From: Roseibium limicola | GTDB taxonomy: Bacteria; Pseudomonadota; Alphaproteobacteria; Rhizobiales; Stappiaceae | Assembly (NCBI RefSeq): GCF_017313085.1 | Contig: NZ_JAFLNF010000004.1 | Coordinates: 62,001-126,000, forward strand | Reading direction: 5' to 3' | Length of the DNA stretch: 64,000 nt | Part shown: piece after piece, positions 33,569-44,000 of the stretch | Layout of the letters: each line of letters starts with the position of its first letter | Position numbering within the stretch: position 1 is the stretch's first letter | Position numbers and translations under genes: made by a program | Notes under the pieces: model-generated | Seen by the model: the letters and a program-made list of their open reading frames with translations, nothing else | The model's database searches: none | What the model was told of the DNA's origin: nothing

Positions 33569-34813
33569 ATGACCCAAACTCCTGAAATTAGGCACGCCCA
33601 CCGGCGTCTTTCAGTGCCAAGAGCGGCACGCGTTCTGATGATCTCAGGTTTGCTTGCTGCGACCGGATTACACTCACAAGTTTACGCGCAGGGCGCAGGT
33701 CAGGCAGCTCCCAAGGCGCAGGTTGGCGTGGTTGAGTTGCATCCCCAGTCCGTTGCGGTCACTGCAAAGCTGTCGGGACGCACGGTTGCCTCGCTTGACG
33801 CCGAAGTTCGCCCACAGGTCGGCGGCATCATCGAAGAACGTCTGTTCAAGGAAGGCTCTGAAGTCAAGGCTGGCGAAATTCTCTACCGCATTGACGACGA
33901 TGCTTATCAGGCAACGTACGACAGTGCGGTCGCCGCGCTGACACGCGCCGAGGCTGCACTCCCCAGTGCTCAGACCAAGCTTGAGCGCTATGAAGAGCTG
34001 ATCAGCCAGAATGCCGTTGCCAAGCAGGATCTAGATGATGCGCGCGCGACGCTGGCCCAGGCCAAGGCGGATGTTGCCTCCGCCAAGGCAAACGTTCAGA
34101 CCGCGAAGATCAATCTCGACCGCACCAAGATCCGTGCGCCCATCGCCGGCCGCATCGAAAGCTCCAGCCTGTCTGTTGGGGCGCTGGTAACTGCCAGCCA
34201 GACGACCGCATTGACGACCATTCGTCAGCTGGATCCGATCAACGTCGATCTCACCCAGTCGAGCACCAATCTGTTGAACCTGCGCAAAGCGGTCCGTGAA
34301 GGTCGCGTCAAGCTGACGGGTGACAACGTCCAGGTGCGCCTGGACCTGGAAACCGGGGAAGAATATCCGCTCACCGGTCATCTTGAGTTTTCCGAAGCCT
34401 ATGTGGACCCGACCACCGGCACCTACACCTTGCGCGCCGAGTTCCCCAACCCGGATCGTCTGCTGCTGCCTGGCATGTATGTGCAGGCAGCTGTTGAGGA
34501 GGGCATTGCCCAGAACTCCTATCTGGTGCCCCAGCGAGCGGTGACCCGGAACGCCCGTGGCGAGCCGATTGCCTTTTTCCTCGGGCAGGACGGCAAGGTT
34601 GACGAGCGCATCCTGGAGGTCAACGGCAATGTCGGTAACAACTGGCTTGTCAGCGAAGGTATTTCCGATGGTGAACGGCTGATCGTTGAGGGAACCCTCT
34701 TCGTCAAGGCCGGACAGGAGGCCACCGGCACTCTGGTGACCATCAATGAGACCACCGGTGAGGTGGAGAGTCGCGGCGATGCCGTCACGAACCAGGGCGA
34801 GAAGACGAACTGA
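33569..34813 (+). CDS. RND efflux periplasmic adaptor (AcrA/MexE-like)
   Basis: This 414-residue protein has an export signal (N-terminal about 1-45, long, ending VYAQG), a lipoyl/hairpin domain (about 75-200, with [21 protein letters not shown]-type motif) and a beta-barrel/membrane-proximal domain. It links the inner-membrane pump to the outer-membrane channel. No lipobox Cys is evident, so it is a soluble or signal-anchored adaptor. Stop and the acrB start overlap as TGATG. Confidence 0.93.
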   Translation: MTQTPEIRHAHRRLSVPRAARVLMISGLLAATGLHSQVYAQGAGQAAPKAQVGVVELHPQSVAVTAKLSGRTVASLDAEVRPQVGGIIEERLFKEGSEVKAGEILYRIDDDAYQATYDSAVAALTRAEAALPSAQTKLERYEELISQNAVAKQDLDDARATLAQAKADVASAKANVQTAKINLDRTKIRAPIAGRIESSSLSVGALVTASQTTALTTIRQLDPINVDLTQSSTNLLNLRKAVREGRVKLTGDNVQVRLDLETGEEYPLTGHLEFSEAYVDPTTGTYTLRAEFPNPDRLLLPGMYVQAAVEEGIAQNSYLVPQRAVTRNARGEPIAFFLGQDGKVDERILEVNGNVGNNWLVSEGISDGERLIVEGTLFVKAGQEATGTLVTINETTGEVESRGDAVTNQGEKTN

Positions 34814-37800
34814 TGTCAGCGTTCTTTATCGACAGGCCGATTTTCGCCTGGGTCATCGCGATCGTCACGATGTTGGCGGGCGCATTGGCCATCACTCAGT
34901 TGTCGGTCTCGCAGTATCCGCAGATCGCACCGACAGCGGTCAACATTTCTGCCAGCTATCCAGGCGCCGACGCCGAAACAGTTGAAAACTCGGTCACCAA
35001 GGTGATCGAACAGGGCATGTCGGGGATTGATAATCTCGACTACATGACATCGACGTCCTCGGCCACGGGCTCGGCCCAGATCTCGCTGACCTTCAACAGT
35101 GAAGCCGATCCGGACATCGCCCAGATGCAGGTGCAGAACAAACTGCAGCTCGTCAGCAGCCAGTTGCCGCAGGTGGTTCAGTCCACCGGGATCACGGTCA
35201 ACAAGTCGACCTCCGGCTTTCTGATGGTTCTGGGCTTCGTCTCGAATGACGGCCGCATGACCTCAACCGACATCGCCGATTATGTCGACAACACCCTGAA
35301 CGATACGCTGAAGCGTGTTGAAGGCGTGGGCGAAACCCGGCTCTTCGGCTCCGGCTATGCCATGCGCATCTGGCTCGATCCGGCCAAGCTGAACAAATAC
35401 GCGCTGATGCCGACTGATGTCAGCTCGGCAATTGAAGCTCAGAACACCCAGGTTTCCGCTGGCCAGCTCGGCGGTTTGCCGCAAGTGCAGGGCCAGCAGC
35501 TCAACGCCACGGTGACTGCCTCCAGCCGTCTCCAGACGGTGCAGCAATTTCGCGACATCATTCTGAAAAGTTCCGGTGACGGATCCATCGTCCGCCTCAA
35601 TGATGTGGCGCGGGTCGAGATCGGCAACGAGAGCTACACAACGGCTGCTGCCTACAACGGCCTTCCCGCCTCAGGCCTCGCAATCACACTGGCCACCGGC
35701 GCCAACGCCATCGATACGGCGTCCCGCGTGCGTGAGACCATTGACCGTCTGTCGACGACACTGCCAGCCGGCGTGGAAGTGGTTTATCCGTATGACACCA
35801 CGCCTTTCGTCGAGCTCTCCATCGAGAAGGTGGTTCACACGCTGATCGAAGCGGTGGTGCTCGTCTTCCTGGTGATGTTCCTGTTCTTGCAGAATATCCG
35901 CGCGACGATCATTCCGACCTTGGCAGTGCCGGTGGTGCTGCTTGGAACCTTCGGGATTTTGGCACTCTTCGGATATTCGGTGAACACCTTGACCATGTTC
36001 GCCATGGTGCTGGCCATCGGCCTGCTGGTGGATGACGCCATCGTCGTGGTGGAAAACGTCGAACGTGTGATGGAAGAAGAGGGGCTGTCGCCCCGTGAAG
36101 CCACGCGCAAGTCGATGAAGGAAATCACCGGCGCGCTGATTGGGATCGCCGTCGTGCTGTCCGCCGTCTTTGTGCCGATGGCCTTCTTCGGCGGCTCAGT
36201 CGGTATCATCTATCGCCAGTTCTCGGTCACCATCGTCTCAGCGATGATGCTGTCGGTTCTGGTTGCGCTTGTCCTCACACCGGCACTTTGTGCCACGATT
36301 CTGAAAAAGAGCGAGCACGGCCACAAGCGTGGTCCGTTCGGCTGGTTCAACCGCGGCTTCGACCGCAGCGCCGATGGCTACCGCAAGGCCAGTGGCGGCA
36401 TGATCCGCTGGGGCAAGTCCTTCCTTGTCATCTTCCTGATCATTGCCGGTGGCATGGCCTGGATGTTCAACAAGCTTCCCAGCTCGTTTCTGCCACAGGA
36501 AGATCAGGGCATCTTGATCTCGATGGTCAACCTGCCGGTGGGCGCCACACAGGACCGGACCCTCAAGGTTCTGGATCGGGTGCGGACCCACTTTATTGAA
36601 AATGAACCGGATGCGGTCGAGAGTGTCTTTACGGTTGCCGGTTTCGGCTTCGGCGGTCAGGGCCAGAATGTCGGTCTGGCTTTCGTTCGCATGAAGGACT
36701 TCTCGGAACGTCAGGACCCGAGCCTTTCGGCCCAGGCCGTCGCAGGTCGGGCGATGGGCTCCTTCTTCCGCTATAATGATGCCCGGGTTTTCGCATTGGC
36801 ACCTCCCGCCATCCAGGGCATGGGCAACACCAACGGCTTCACCTTCTATCTGCAGGACATCAATGGCGTCGGCCATGACGGCCTGATCAAGGTGCGCAAC
36901 CAGCTGCTCGGCATGGCCGGTCAGTCGCCGCTTCTGACAGCCACGCGTCCGAATGGTCAGGAAGACGAGCCGCAGTTCAAGATCGATATCGATACTGAGA
37001 AGGCCCGCCTGCTCGACCTGTCGATCTCCAACGTCAACAGCACCCTGTCGATTGCCTGGGGCTCGGATTACGTCAACGACTTCATTGATCGTGGCCGTAT
37101 CAAGCCGGTCTATGTTCAGGCTGATGGACCTTACCGCATGCAGCCGTCGGATCTCGACCAGTGGCATGTGCGCAATACCAACGGCGACATGGTCCCGTTC
37201 TCGGCTTTCGCCACGTCGCGTTGGGCATACGGATCGCCACGTCTCGAGCGCTTCAACGGGTCGTCTGCTGTAGAGCTGCAAGGCCAGGCTGCTGCCGGGG
37301 TCAGCTCGGGTGATGCAATGGACGAGATTGAAAACCTGGTCGGCCAGCTGCCATCCGGCTTTGTCAAGGAATGGACGGGCCTGTCTTATCAGGAACGCCT
37401 GTCCGGCGATCAGGCCGCTTCGCTGTATGCCATCTCCATTCTGGTGGTGTTCCTTTGCCTCGCGGCATTGTATGAAAGCTGGTCGATTCCATTTGCAGTC
37501 ATGCTCTCCGTTCCGATCGGTATTTTCGGAGCACTGGCAGCAGCCATGCTGTTTGATCAGACCAACGACGTCTACTTCAAGGTGGGTCTGTTGACGACGA
37601 TTGGCTTGGCGGCGAAAAACGCTATCCTGATCGTCGAGTTCGCGATTGAGCGGCAACGGGAGGGCAAGGGGCTTGTCGAGGCCACTCTGGACGCGGCCCG
37701 CCAGCGGTTGCGGCCAATCCTGATGACGTCCTTCGCCTTCATTCTGGGTGTGTTGCCACTGGCAATTGCAACCGGGGCAGGCTCGGGAGCGCAGAACTCC

Positions 37801-37953
37801 ATCGGTATCGGGGTGATGGGCGGCATGATTGCCTCCACTGTCCTCGGCATTTTCTTCGTGCCTCTGCTCTTCGTGGCAGTACGGCGTATTTTCGGCGGAA
37901 AATCGGCCATGCTGCCTGCTTCTGCGGGATCGGCCTCGGGCGAAAACACATAA
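34813..37953 (+). CDS. RND multidrug efflux transporter (AcrB/HAE1 family)
   Basis: This 1046-residue protein is the proton/drug antiporter of the tripartite pump. It begins [18 protein letters not shown] as in AcrB, has the paired Asp of the proton relay in [18 protein letters not shown] (about 405-420), and [15 protein letters not shown] near 935. Full HAE1 length with 12 helices and two large periplasmic loops. Substrates cannot be read, but hydrophobic drugs and solvents are usual for this group. Confidence 0.96.
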   Translation: MSAFFIDRPIFAWVIAIVTMLAGALAITQLSVSQYPQIAPTAVNISASYPGADAETVENSVTKVIEQGMSGIDNLDYMTSTSSATGSAQISLTFNSEADPDIAQMQVQNKLQLVSSQLPQVVQSTGITVNKSTSGFLMVLGFVSNDGRMTSTDIADYVDNTLNDTLKRVEGVGETRLFGSGYAMRIWLDPAKLNKYALMPTDVSSAIEAQNTQVSAGQLGGLPQVQGQQLNATVTASSRLQTVQQFRDIILKSSGDGSIVRLNDVARVEIGNESYTTAAAYNGLPASGLAITLATGANAIDTASRVRETIDRLSTTLPAGVEVVYPYDTTPFVELSIEKVVHTLIEAVVLVFLVMFLFLQNIRATIIPTLAVPVVLLGTFGILALFGYSVNTLTMFAMVLAIGLLVDDAIVVVENVERVMEEEGLSPREATRKSMKEITGALIGIAVVLSAVFVPMAFFGGSVGIIYRQFSVTIVSAMMLSVLVALVLTPALCATILKKSEHGHKRGPFGWFNRGFDRSADGYRKASGGMIRWGKSFLVIFLIIAGGMAWMFNKLPSSFLPQEDQGILISMVNLPVGATQDRTLKVLDRVRTHFIENEPDAVESVFTVAGFGFGGQGQNVGLAFVRMKDFSERQDPSLSAQAVAGRAMGSFFRYNDARVFALAPPAIQGMGNTNGFTFYLQDINGVGHDGLIKVRNQLLGMAGQSPLLTATRPNGQEDEPQFKIDIDTEKARLLDLSISNVNSTLSIAWGSDYVNDFIDRGRIKPVYVQADGPYRMQPSDLDQWHVRNTNGDMVPFSAFATSRWAYGSPRLERFNGSSAVELQGQAAAGVSSGDAMDEIENLVGQLPSGFVKEWTGLSYQERLSGDQAASLYAISILVVFLCLAALYESWSIPFAVMLSVPIGIFGALAAAMLFDQTNDVYFKVGLLTTIGLAAKNAILIVEFAIERQREGKGLVEATLDAARQRLRPILMTSFAFILGVLPLAIATGAGSGAQNSIGIGVMGGMIASTVLGIFFVPLLFVAVRRIFGGKSAMLPASAGSASGENT

Positions 37954-37970
37954 CTTAAGAGCGGACTATC

Positions 37971-39494
37971 ATGCGGGTAACTAGAGAACGGCCGGCGGGG
38001 GCTGCAAGACAGGCCAGCTCCGCTGGTCGCACGTCAGGCTTCAAGCGTATCGCGACGGGCTTGCTGATGGTGACGTTCCTGAGTGGATGTGCTGTCGGCC
38101 CTGACTATCAGACACCGAACATGTCGGTGCCTGGCAGCTGGAAGAATGCGGATTCGTCAACTCCGGCCTCTGTGCCGAAGCTGGCCTATTGGTGGACCAA
38201 GCTTGGCGACAGTCAGCTTGACCATCTGATTGCCCAGGCTATTGAGAGCAATCTCGATGTGCGCACAGCCAAAGCCAAGATCCGGGCGGCGCGTGCCAGC
38301 TACAAGCAATCCAATGCCTCACTGTTCCCGAGCCTCGACGGCTCGGCCGCTGTAACGCGGGCCAAGACGGCAACGTCTGCTTCCGGCAACGTCAACACTG
38401 TCTGGAATGGCGGCTTCGATGCCGGCTGGGAATTGGATCTGTTCGGCGCCAACCGGCGGTCGCGTGAGGCTGCCCAGTACGGCCTCGATGCAGCCGAGGA
38501 AGAATTGCGCTCCACAATGCTGACCCTGATCGGCGACGTGGCAACCAACTACGTTCAGGCACGTGGCTTCCAGCAGCGCCTCGCTCTGGCTCAGCGTACG
38601 GCCAACTCTCAGGGAGAAACCGCCAAGCTGACCCGCAACCGCTTCCAGGCCGGATCCTCGTCCGGGGTGGATGTGGCCAATGCGGAAGGTCAGGCCTCTT
38701 CGACACTGGCGAATATTCCGACGCTGAAAACGGCTTTGGCGGCGTCCGTTCACCGTCTCGGGGTGCTGACCGGGCAGGAGCCGACGGCTCTGACCTCACA
38801 GCTCGCGGCGTCCAAGCGGATCCCGCGTCCACGTCTGCCGCTCCCGGCCGGCGTTCCGGCCAATGTGCTTCTGGCCCGTCCGGATGTGCGCCTGGCAGAG
38901 CGTCAGCTGGCGCAGTCGACAGCTGCCATCGGTCAGGCCGAGGCAGCGCGTTATCCGTCGGTCAGCCTGACAGGCGCCATCGCCACCTCGGCGACGGATC
39001 TGGGCGATATCGGCAAGAACTCTTCCATCAGCTGGTCCTTCGGGCCATCGCTCAGCGTCCCGTTGTTCAATGCGGGCAAACTGGCGGCTGCGGTGGAGCT
39101 GGCCGAAGCTCAGCGCGACCAGTCGTTCCTGGCCTATCGGGCCTCGGTTCTGGGGGCGCTTGAGGACGTGGAAAACGCCCTCGTCGGCTTTACCCAGGAA
39201 CGCCGCCGCCTGGCGGCCCTGTCCAAGTCTGCCGACAGCTACCGCGAAGCCTCCAAGCTGTCCCAGTCGCTTTACAAGACCGGTGCGGTCAGCTTCCTTG
39301 ACGTTCTGGATACAGACCGCTCGACCTACTCGGCCGAAGACACTCTGATCCAGAGCCAGGTTTTGCTGACGACCTACTACATCTCGCTGCACAAGGCGCT
39401 GGGTGGCGGCTGGAACGGCGATGTGAACGCCGACAAGCCTGAAGTCGTCGACGAAAACACCGGCCCGCGTCTGGCGAAGGCCATATCCGGCTAA
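37971..39494 (+). CDS. Outer-membrane efflux lipoprotein (NodT/OprM family)
   Basis: This 507-residue protein has a lipobox (FLSGC, lipid Cys40) and the TolC-like efflux fold with two repeats; VGPDYQTPNMSVPGSW after the Cys is typical of the NodT/OprM family. It forms the outer-membrane channel for the pump. It follows the transporter after 17 bp and is the last gene of the operon. The signal peptide is long because of a 20-residue basic N-terminal lead. Confidence 0.94.
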   Translation: MRVTRERPAGAARQASSAGRTSGFKRIATGLLMVTFLSGCAVGPDYQTPNMSVPGSWKNADSSTPASVPKLAYWWTKLGDSQLDHLIAQAIESNLDVRTAKAKIRAARASYKQSNASLFPSLDGSAAVTRAKTATSASGNVNTVWNGGFDAGWELDLFGANRRSREAAQYGLDAAEEELRSTMLTLIGDVATNYVQARGFQQRLALAQRTANSQGETAKLTRNRFQAGSSSGVDVANAEGQASSTLANIPTLKTALAASVHRLGVLTGQEPTALTSQLAASKRIPRPRLPLPAGVPANVLLARPDVRLAERQLAQSTAAIGQAEAARYPSVSLTGAIATSATDLGDIGKNSSISWSFGPSLSVPLFNAGKLAAAVELAEAQRDQSFLAYRASVLGALEDVENALVGFTQERRRLAALSKSADSYREASKLSQSLYKTGAVSFLDVLDTDRSTYSAEDTLIQSQVLLTTYYISLHKALGGGWNGDVNADKPEVVDENTGPRLAKAISG

Positions 39495-39520
39495 CCCGGA
39501 TTTGCGCGCCTGACATATGA

Positions 39521-39550
39521 AAAGCCGGGGGAGAAATCTCTCGGCTTTTT
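39521..39550 (+). terminator. Terminator after the RND operon
   Basis: AAAGCCG (39521-39527) pairs with CGGCTTT (39542-39548) and is followed by TT; the stem is extended by A/T pairs (AAAA...TTTTT). It lies 26 bp after the last stop. Confidence 0.75.
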
Positions 39551-39613
39551 GTGTGTTTTGGCGCAGCCCCCTTCAGTCCTGCCGCACTCTGTCCGTCATG
39601 CCCCACCGTGTCC

Positions 39614-39731
39614 GTCATGCCATGGCTCGACCATGGCATCCATGCCGTTACACCTGGTCAATGGGAGCCCGAATGTGTGGCACGGGAGCGGCATGGATCC
39701 CCAAACAGCAGCGGGTCAAGCCGAGGATGAC
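39614..39731. repeat. Bipartite GTCAT-hairpin element C
   Basis: It begins GTCAT with a 7-bp stem GCCATGG / CCATGGC and ends with CCGAGGATGAC as the inverse of a GTCAT end. Between the ends lies a stretch (ATGGGAGCCC...GAGCGGCATGG) also found in element D. C and D are about 90% alike over 118 bp. Confidence 0.75.
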
Positions 39732-39821
39732 GCGGGTGGGGAGGAGAGGCTCGCTGCGAGGAAAGGTGCGGGCGTTGCTCCTGAATCATGCCAGCCTTTC
39801 GCTCATTCCCCATCTCTCTCC

Positions 39822-39940
39822 GTCATGCCATGACTTGATCATGGCATCCATGCCGTTACACTTGGTCAATGGGAGCCCGAATGTGTGGCACGGGAGCGGC
39901 ATGGAATCCCAAACAGCAGCGGGTCAAGCCCGAGGATGAC
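39822..39940. repeat. Bipartite GTCAT-hairpin element D
   Basis: It is a second, direct copy of element C, 208 bp to the right. Its left stem is GCCATGA / TCATGGC: compared with C, one base has changed on each arm and pairing is kept. Its right half is closer to a perfect CCGAGGATGAC end. Both copies lie in the same direction. Confidence 0.75.
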
Positions 39941-40022
39941 GCCGGTGGCGGGCGAACGGCATCGCGTCTCGGCAATGTCCGCGTCCACGAGGAAAACAGC
40001 TGCCGGACGCACGGGGTCTGAC

Positions 40023-41753
40023 CTATGCCCCAGCGGGTGGGAGAGGTACGGGTGAGGCCAGCCGTTGCCAGGCGCAATAGTGCGACAGAAACACCTCGCC
40101 GTTGAGGCTTGCCAGAAGAGAGCCGGTCTGCAGCTTGTCCATCACCGGGCCCTTGACCTCCGACAGGTGCAGACTGATGTCCATGTCGCGCAAGCGGGCA
40201 TTGATGGCTTCCAGACTTTCCAGAGCCGAGTAATCCAGATCGTTGACCGCGGAGAAAAGCAGCACCACATGGCGGATCTGGCAGCCGTCCGTCACCCGGT
40301 CGAGGATCAGATCCTCCAGAAACCGTGCGTTGACGAAATAAAGGCTCTCATCGACCCGCAGGCTGAGCAGGTGGGGATCGGTTTCGACGGCGTGTCGGTC
40401 GATGTTGCGAAAGTGCTGGGTGCCGGGAACCAGCCCGACTTCGGCCACATGCGGGCGCGATGTCTTGTAGAGGTGAAGCAGCACCGAGAGGAGCACACCC
40501 GAGGCGACGCCGATCTCGACGCCGAGTCCAAGTGTGAGAACGATGGTGGCGGAAACAGCTGCAAAGTCTGAGCGCGAATAGGACCAGGTCTTCTTCAGCG
40601 TCGAGAGGTCGACGAGACTGAGCACGGCGACGATGATGGTCGCAGCCAGCGTGGCTTTGGGCAGAAAGAACACCAACGGCGTCAAGGCGACAGCAGCCAC
40701 GGCCAATCCGAGCGCCGTAAAGGCGCCGGCAGCAGGGGTCTCGGCCCCGGCATCGAAGTTGACGACGGAGCGGGCAAAGCCACCGGTCACTGGATAGCCA
40801 CCGGTGAAGGCCGCGCCGATGTTGGCCATGCCCAGCCCGATCAACTCCTGATCGGGACCGATCCGCTGGCGTTTTTTGGCAGCCAGGGTTTGTGCCACGG
40901 ACATGCTCTCGACAAAACCGATGATAGAAATCAGCACCGCCGGAAGCCAGAGCTGACGCACCAGATCCAGGGACAGGTCGGGCAGGGTGAACGGCGGCAG
41001 GCTTTGCGGCACGGCGCCGACGATGGCAACGCCCTCCCGGTCAAGCTGCAACTGGCTGACAAGAACGGTGGTGACTATGACGGCGGCCACCGGCCCTGCC
41101 TTTGCAATGACGTGGGCCAGGCGCGGCCCCAGGCCAAGCCGGATCAAAAGGGGTTTCAGTCCCTTGCGCACCCAGAACAGGAACCCGGTGGCGCCGACGC
41201 CGAGCAACACGGTCGGCAGATTGATCTCGGAAAGGTGCCCTGCCAGCGAAGCCAGGATCTCGAACAGCGTGTGCCCTTCGGCGGGAATGCCCAGGATATG
41301 CTTCAACTGGCTGGCTGCAATCAACAGGCCGGAGGCGGTGATGAACCCGGCGATCACCGGATGGCTGAGGAAGTTTGCCAGGAACCCGAGACGGAAGAGC
41401 CCGAGAATGACCAGAAAGCCACCGGACAGCAGCGCCAGTGTCAGCGCGGCGACCGCATAGCCCGCAGTGCCCTGCGCGGCCACCTGCCCCACCGCCGTGG
41501 CCGTCAACAGGGAGACCACTGCAACAGGCCCGACCGCCAAAGAGCGCGATGTGCCGAAAACCGAATACAGCAGGATCGGCACGATGGAGGCATAGATACC
41601 GGCTTCCGGCGGCAGACCGGCAAGCAGCGCATAGGCGAGGGACTGTGGGATCAGCATGATGGTCACAATGACCGCAGCAATCAGATCGTTCGACAGGGCA
41701 TGTCGATCATAGCTGCGTCCCCAGTCGAGAACGGGCAGATAGCGTCGCAACAT
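40023..41753 (-). CDS. SulP-family anion transporter with STAS domain
   Basis: This 576-residue protein has the SulP core (about 1-410, MLIPQSLAYALLAGLPPEAGIYASIVP is the signature, split here as MLIPQSLAYALLAG and LPPEAGIYASIVP) and a C-terminal STAS domain (about 440-560). SulP proteins move sulfate, bicarbonate or other anions. With a persulfide-dioxygenase-like protein 100 bp upstream, export or uptake of sulfate or sulfite is plausible, but bicarbonate cannot be ruled out. It is likely in one transcript with the upstream minus-strand genes. Confidence 0.92.
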   Translation of the reverse strand: MLRRYLPVLDWGRSYDRHALSNDLIAAVIVTIMLIPQSLAYALLAGLPPEAGIYASIVPILLYSVFGTSRSLAVGPVAVVSLLTATAVGQVAAQGTAGYAVAALTLALLSGGFLVILGLFRLGFLANFLSHPVIAGFITASGLLIAASQLKHILGIPAEGHTLFEILASLAGHLSEINLPTVLLGVGATGFLFWVRKGLKPLLIRLGLGPRLAHVIAKAGPVAAVIVTTVLVSQLQLDREGVAIVGAVPQSLPPFTLPDLSLDLVRQLWLPAVLISIIGFVESMSVAQTLAAKKRQRIGPDQELIGLGMANIGAAFTGGYPVTGGFARSVVNFDAGAETPAAGAFTALGLAVAAVALTPLVFFLPKATLAATIIVAVLSLVDLSTLKKTWSYSRSDFAAVSATIVLTLGLGVEIGVASGVLLSVLLHLYKTSRPHVAEVGLVPGTQHFRNIDRHAVETDPHLLSLRVDESLYFVNARFLEDLILDRVTDGCQIRHVVLLFSAVNDLDYSALESLEAINARLRDMDISLHLSEVKGPVMDKLQTGSLLASLNGEVFLSHYCAWQRLASPVPLPPAGA

Positions 41754-41853
41754 TGGAAGGGCTCACAGTTTCGGCAGATGGGCATGGATGCGCGACGGTC
41801 TGCGACGCAGCTCCTGTCTGCATCACAGACCGTCGTCAGGGGATCGTGGCCTT

Positions 41854-42738
41854 TTACAGGCCGTTGATGGGGACTTTCAAAAACCGCTTGCCGGTGTCGT
41901 CGGCAGGTGGCAGGTCGCCGCCCCGCATGTTGATCTGCAGCGACGGGATGATCAGTTTCGGCATGTCGAGCTTGGCATCTCGTGCGGTTCGGAAGGCGAC
42001 GAACTCCTCCCGGGATGTGCCGTTGCCGACATGGATGTTGTGGGCCTTTTCGTCGGCGACCGTGGTCTCCCAGCGGATATCGCGTCCGTTCGGCCCATAG
42101 TCGTGGCACATGAACAGACGGGTCTCGTCGGGCAGGCTGAGCACTTTTTGAATGCTGTCATAAAGCGTGCCGGCGTCGCCGCCGGGAAAATCCGCACGGG
42201 CAGACCCTCCGTCCGGCATGAACAGCGTATCGCCGACAAAGGCCGCATCGCCCATCACATGGGTCATGCAGGCCGGGGTGTGGCCCGGCGTGTGTAACGC
42301 CCGACACTCCATGCCGCCGACGCGGTAGGTATCGCCATCCTCGAACAGCTGGTCGAACTGTGAGCCATCACGCTGGAACTCGGTGCCTTCGTTGAAGACC
42401 TTGCCGAACGTCTCCTGTACGATGATGATGTTCGCGCCGATGCCTAGTTTGCCGCCCAGTTTCTCCTGAATGTAGGGGGCGCCCGACAGATGGTCGGCGT
42501 GAACGTGGGTTTCAATCAGCCAGTCGAGCGTGAGCCCGTTTTTCTGGATAAACGCGATGATGTCATCGGCATGGGCGTGGGAAATGCGCCCGGCGGCATA
42601 GTCGATGTCCATGACGGGATCGACGACCGCGCAGGCGGTGGATGCGGGATCCTGGACCACATAGGAAATGGTGTTGGTTGCGGCATCGAAGAACCCGGTC
42701 ACATCGGGACGGATCTCCATATGGGTTGCATAGCTCAT
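41854..42738 (-). CDS. MBL-fold hydrolase of the persulfide dioxygenase (ETHE1/Blh-like) group
   Basis: This 294-residue protein has the metal motif THVHADHLSG (HxHxDH) and the later metal His and Asp in LHTPGHTPACMTHVMGD and GDTLFMPDGG. The group oxidises glutathione persulfide to sulfite with one bound iron; a glyoxalase-II-like function is the alternative. The start at 42738 follows GGAGGAT; the frame is open farther upstream but overlaps the DUF2892 gene. DUF2892 and SulP neighbours support a sulfur role. Confidence 0.85.
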   Translation of the reverse strand: MSYATHMEIRPDVTGFFDAATNTISYVVQDPASTACAVVDPVMDIDYAAGRISHAHADDIIAFIQKNGLTLDWLIETHVHADHLSGAPYIQEKLGGKLGIGANIIIVQETFGKVFNEGTEFQRDGSQFDQLFEDGDTYRVGGMECRALHTPGHTPACMTHVMGDAAFVGDTLFMPDGGSARADFPGGDAGTLYDSIQKVLSLPDETRLFMCHDYGPNGRDIRWETTVADEKAHNIHVGNGTSREEFVAFRTARDAKLDMPKLIIPSLQINMRGGDLPPADDTGKRFLKVPINGL

Positions 42739-42758
42739 GTCATCCTCCATCCGTTGGC

Positions 42759-42968
42759 TCAGCACTTCCGGCAGGTTGTCAGTCCGAGAACGCTGTAAAG
42801 CGGGCAGATGCCGACGAGGGCGGTCAGAACGAGAATGGCGCCAACCAGAAGAGCCAGCCAATAGGCCAAGCCGGTCAAGGCAATCTGCGGTGCGAAGGCA
42901 AGTGCGTAGAGTAGGGCCGCGACAACGAGGCGAAGTCCCCGGTCCAGTCTTCCGATATTCATGCTCAT
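42759..42968 (-). CDS. DUF2892 (YgaP-like membrane) protein
   Basis: This 69-residue protein has two helices (about 12-29 and 32-52) and the DUF2892 features: NIGRLDRGLRL at the start and GICPLYSVLGLTTC at the end with conserved Cys. The same domain is the C-terminal membrane part of the YgaP sulfurtransferase. Small DUF2892 proteins are typical beside persulfide dioxygenases and SQR genes. ATG at 42968 follows GGAGACG; extra codons upstream cover the promoter. Confidence 0.85.
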   Translation of the reverse strand: MSMNIGRLDRGLRLVVAALLYALAFAPQIALTGLAYWLALLVGAILVLTALVGICPLYSVLGLTTCRKC

Positions 42969-43029
42969 GATGTCGTCTCCTCGAACAAACCCGATGAGAC
43001 ATCCTAGACCGTGAGCCGATTGCGCCACG

Positions 43030-43042
43030 GTGACTTCGTCAC
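43030..43042. promoter_or_regulatory. GTGAC-N3-GTCAC palindrome before the sulfur operon
   Basis: GTGACTTCGTCAC is a perfect dyad with a 3-bp centre, about 62 bp upstream of the DUF2892 start and 100 bp downstream of the Crp/Fnr gene. It resembles the half site TGTGA/TCAC of Crp/Fnr proteins with one base less between arms. It may bind the neighbouring regulator. No other site in the gap looks similar. Confidence 0.4.
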
Positions 43043-43144
43043 ATTGGAACGGACGTTCGATCGAGCAGGGGGAAGGGCTGCGAAGCAGCTGCAGGAGATG
43101 CGGAGAGCGCGAAATGCGGGAGCTACCTGTCTGGCGATCTGTGT

Positions 43145-43825
43145 CTAGCGCTCGCCAGAGGAGTGCGCCAACCGCTCGATGCCGCTCTTGCCGACAAGAT
43201 GCACTTCACCGCGCGCCTGTTGCACCCAGCCGCGGCGCTGAAATTCCGCCAGCGTTCGAGAAATCACCTCGCGCGCCGTACCCAGCTCGTTGCCGAGGGT
43301 CTGATGGGTGGCGTGAACGACATTCTTCGTGTCGGCCAGCTCCAGCAACCGCGCCGCCAAGCGCACGTCCATGCGTTGAAAGACGATGTCGTCGATCAGG
43401 GTGAAGAGGTCGGTGATGCGTCGGGAGTAAGCCTTGAAGATGAATTCGCGAAACACCGGGGACCTGCCGGCCAGGTCGTCGAAGGTCTTGCGCGGAATGG
43501 CGACCGCTGTGATGTCCGTTTCGGCAACGCCGTCAGCGGAGTAATCCTCATAGGCCAGCATGCAGGCGGTGGTCAGGACACAGCTTTCGCCAGCATGCAC
43601 CCGGTACAGGAAGACTTCACGTCCGGTTTCGGATTTTTGCTGCACCCGGACGGTGCCATCAAGCAGCAGCAGGAGGTTGTCGGCAGACTGACCCGGCGCA
43701 AATATTTCGGTGCCGGCAGCGACAGAGATGACCTGCGACCCGCCCACGAGCACATCCCGCAAGTCCTGCGGCAGTCGGCTCAATCCTGCGAACTGAGAGA
43801 TCCAGTCGGTGGTTTGGACATGCAT
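43145..43825 (-). CDS. Crp/Fnr-family transcriptional regulator
   Basis: This 226-residue protein has an N-terminal cyclic-nucleotide-binding fold (about 20-140) and a C-terminal winged helix (about 150-215, GNELGTAREVISRTLAEFQRRG). The N-terminal Cys cluster of oxygen-sensing Fnr is absent; Cys occurs only near 82-88 (ESCVLTTACM). The two spaced Cys (about 82 and 88) could sense sulfide or oxidants. It is in the same direction as the sulfur genes and 177 bp upstream of them, so it may control them. Confidence 0.88.
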   Translation of the reverse strand: MHVQTTDWISQFAGLSRLPQDLRDVLVGGSQVISVAAGTEIFAPGQSADNLLLLLDGTVRVQQKSETGREVFLYRVHAGESCVLTTACMLAYEDYSADGVAETDITAVAIPRKTFDDLAGRSPVFREFIFKAYSRRITDLFTLIDDIVFQRMDVRLAARLLELADTKNVVHATHQTLGNELGTAREVISRTLAEFQRRGWVQQARGEVHLVGKSGIERLAHSSGER

Positions 43826-44000
43826 GCGTCAGGTCTCCCGCATCCTTGGTGGATCAGGGTGCACACTGAAACGTGAAGATAAACAAGCGCCCGGTTTCCA
43901 GCTGCAAGCTTAACCGCTCGACCGCAGTTCTGGCCAGGAATCAATCGTCTTTCCCCAGAGGGGAAATGATAAACATCTGATTTTAGGGTAAAAAAGTAAA

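Larger units (their letters stand above)
39495..40022. other. 528-bp gap with two bipartite hairpin elements and no gene
   Basis: This gap between the outer-membrane channel gene and the convergent SulP gene holds a terminator, a 19-bp tandem repeat (39582-39600 and 39601-39619, both ending GTCCGTCATG) and two long elements (C and D). Codons run open in parts, but the translations are shadows of the repeat and I call no gene. Confidence 0.75.

Noticed and set aside
36238-37656. 472-codon frame antisense to the RND transporter
   Set aside because: It overlaps conserved AcrB sequence and has no recognisable domain.
39582-39619. Tandem 19-bp repeat as a start of a CRISPR array
   Set aside because: Only two adjacent copies without spacers; it belongs to the GTCAT element region.
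40890-41867. 325-codon frame antisense to the SulP gene
   Set aside because: Low-complexity Gln/Gly/Asp translation with no motif; SulP on the other strand is certain.
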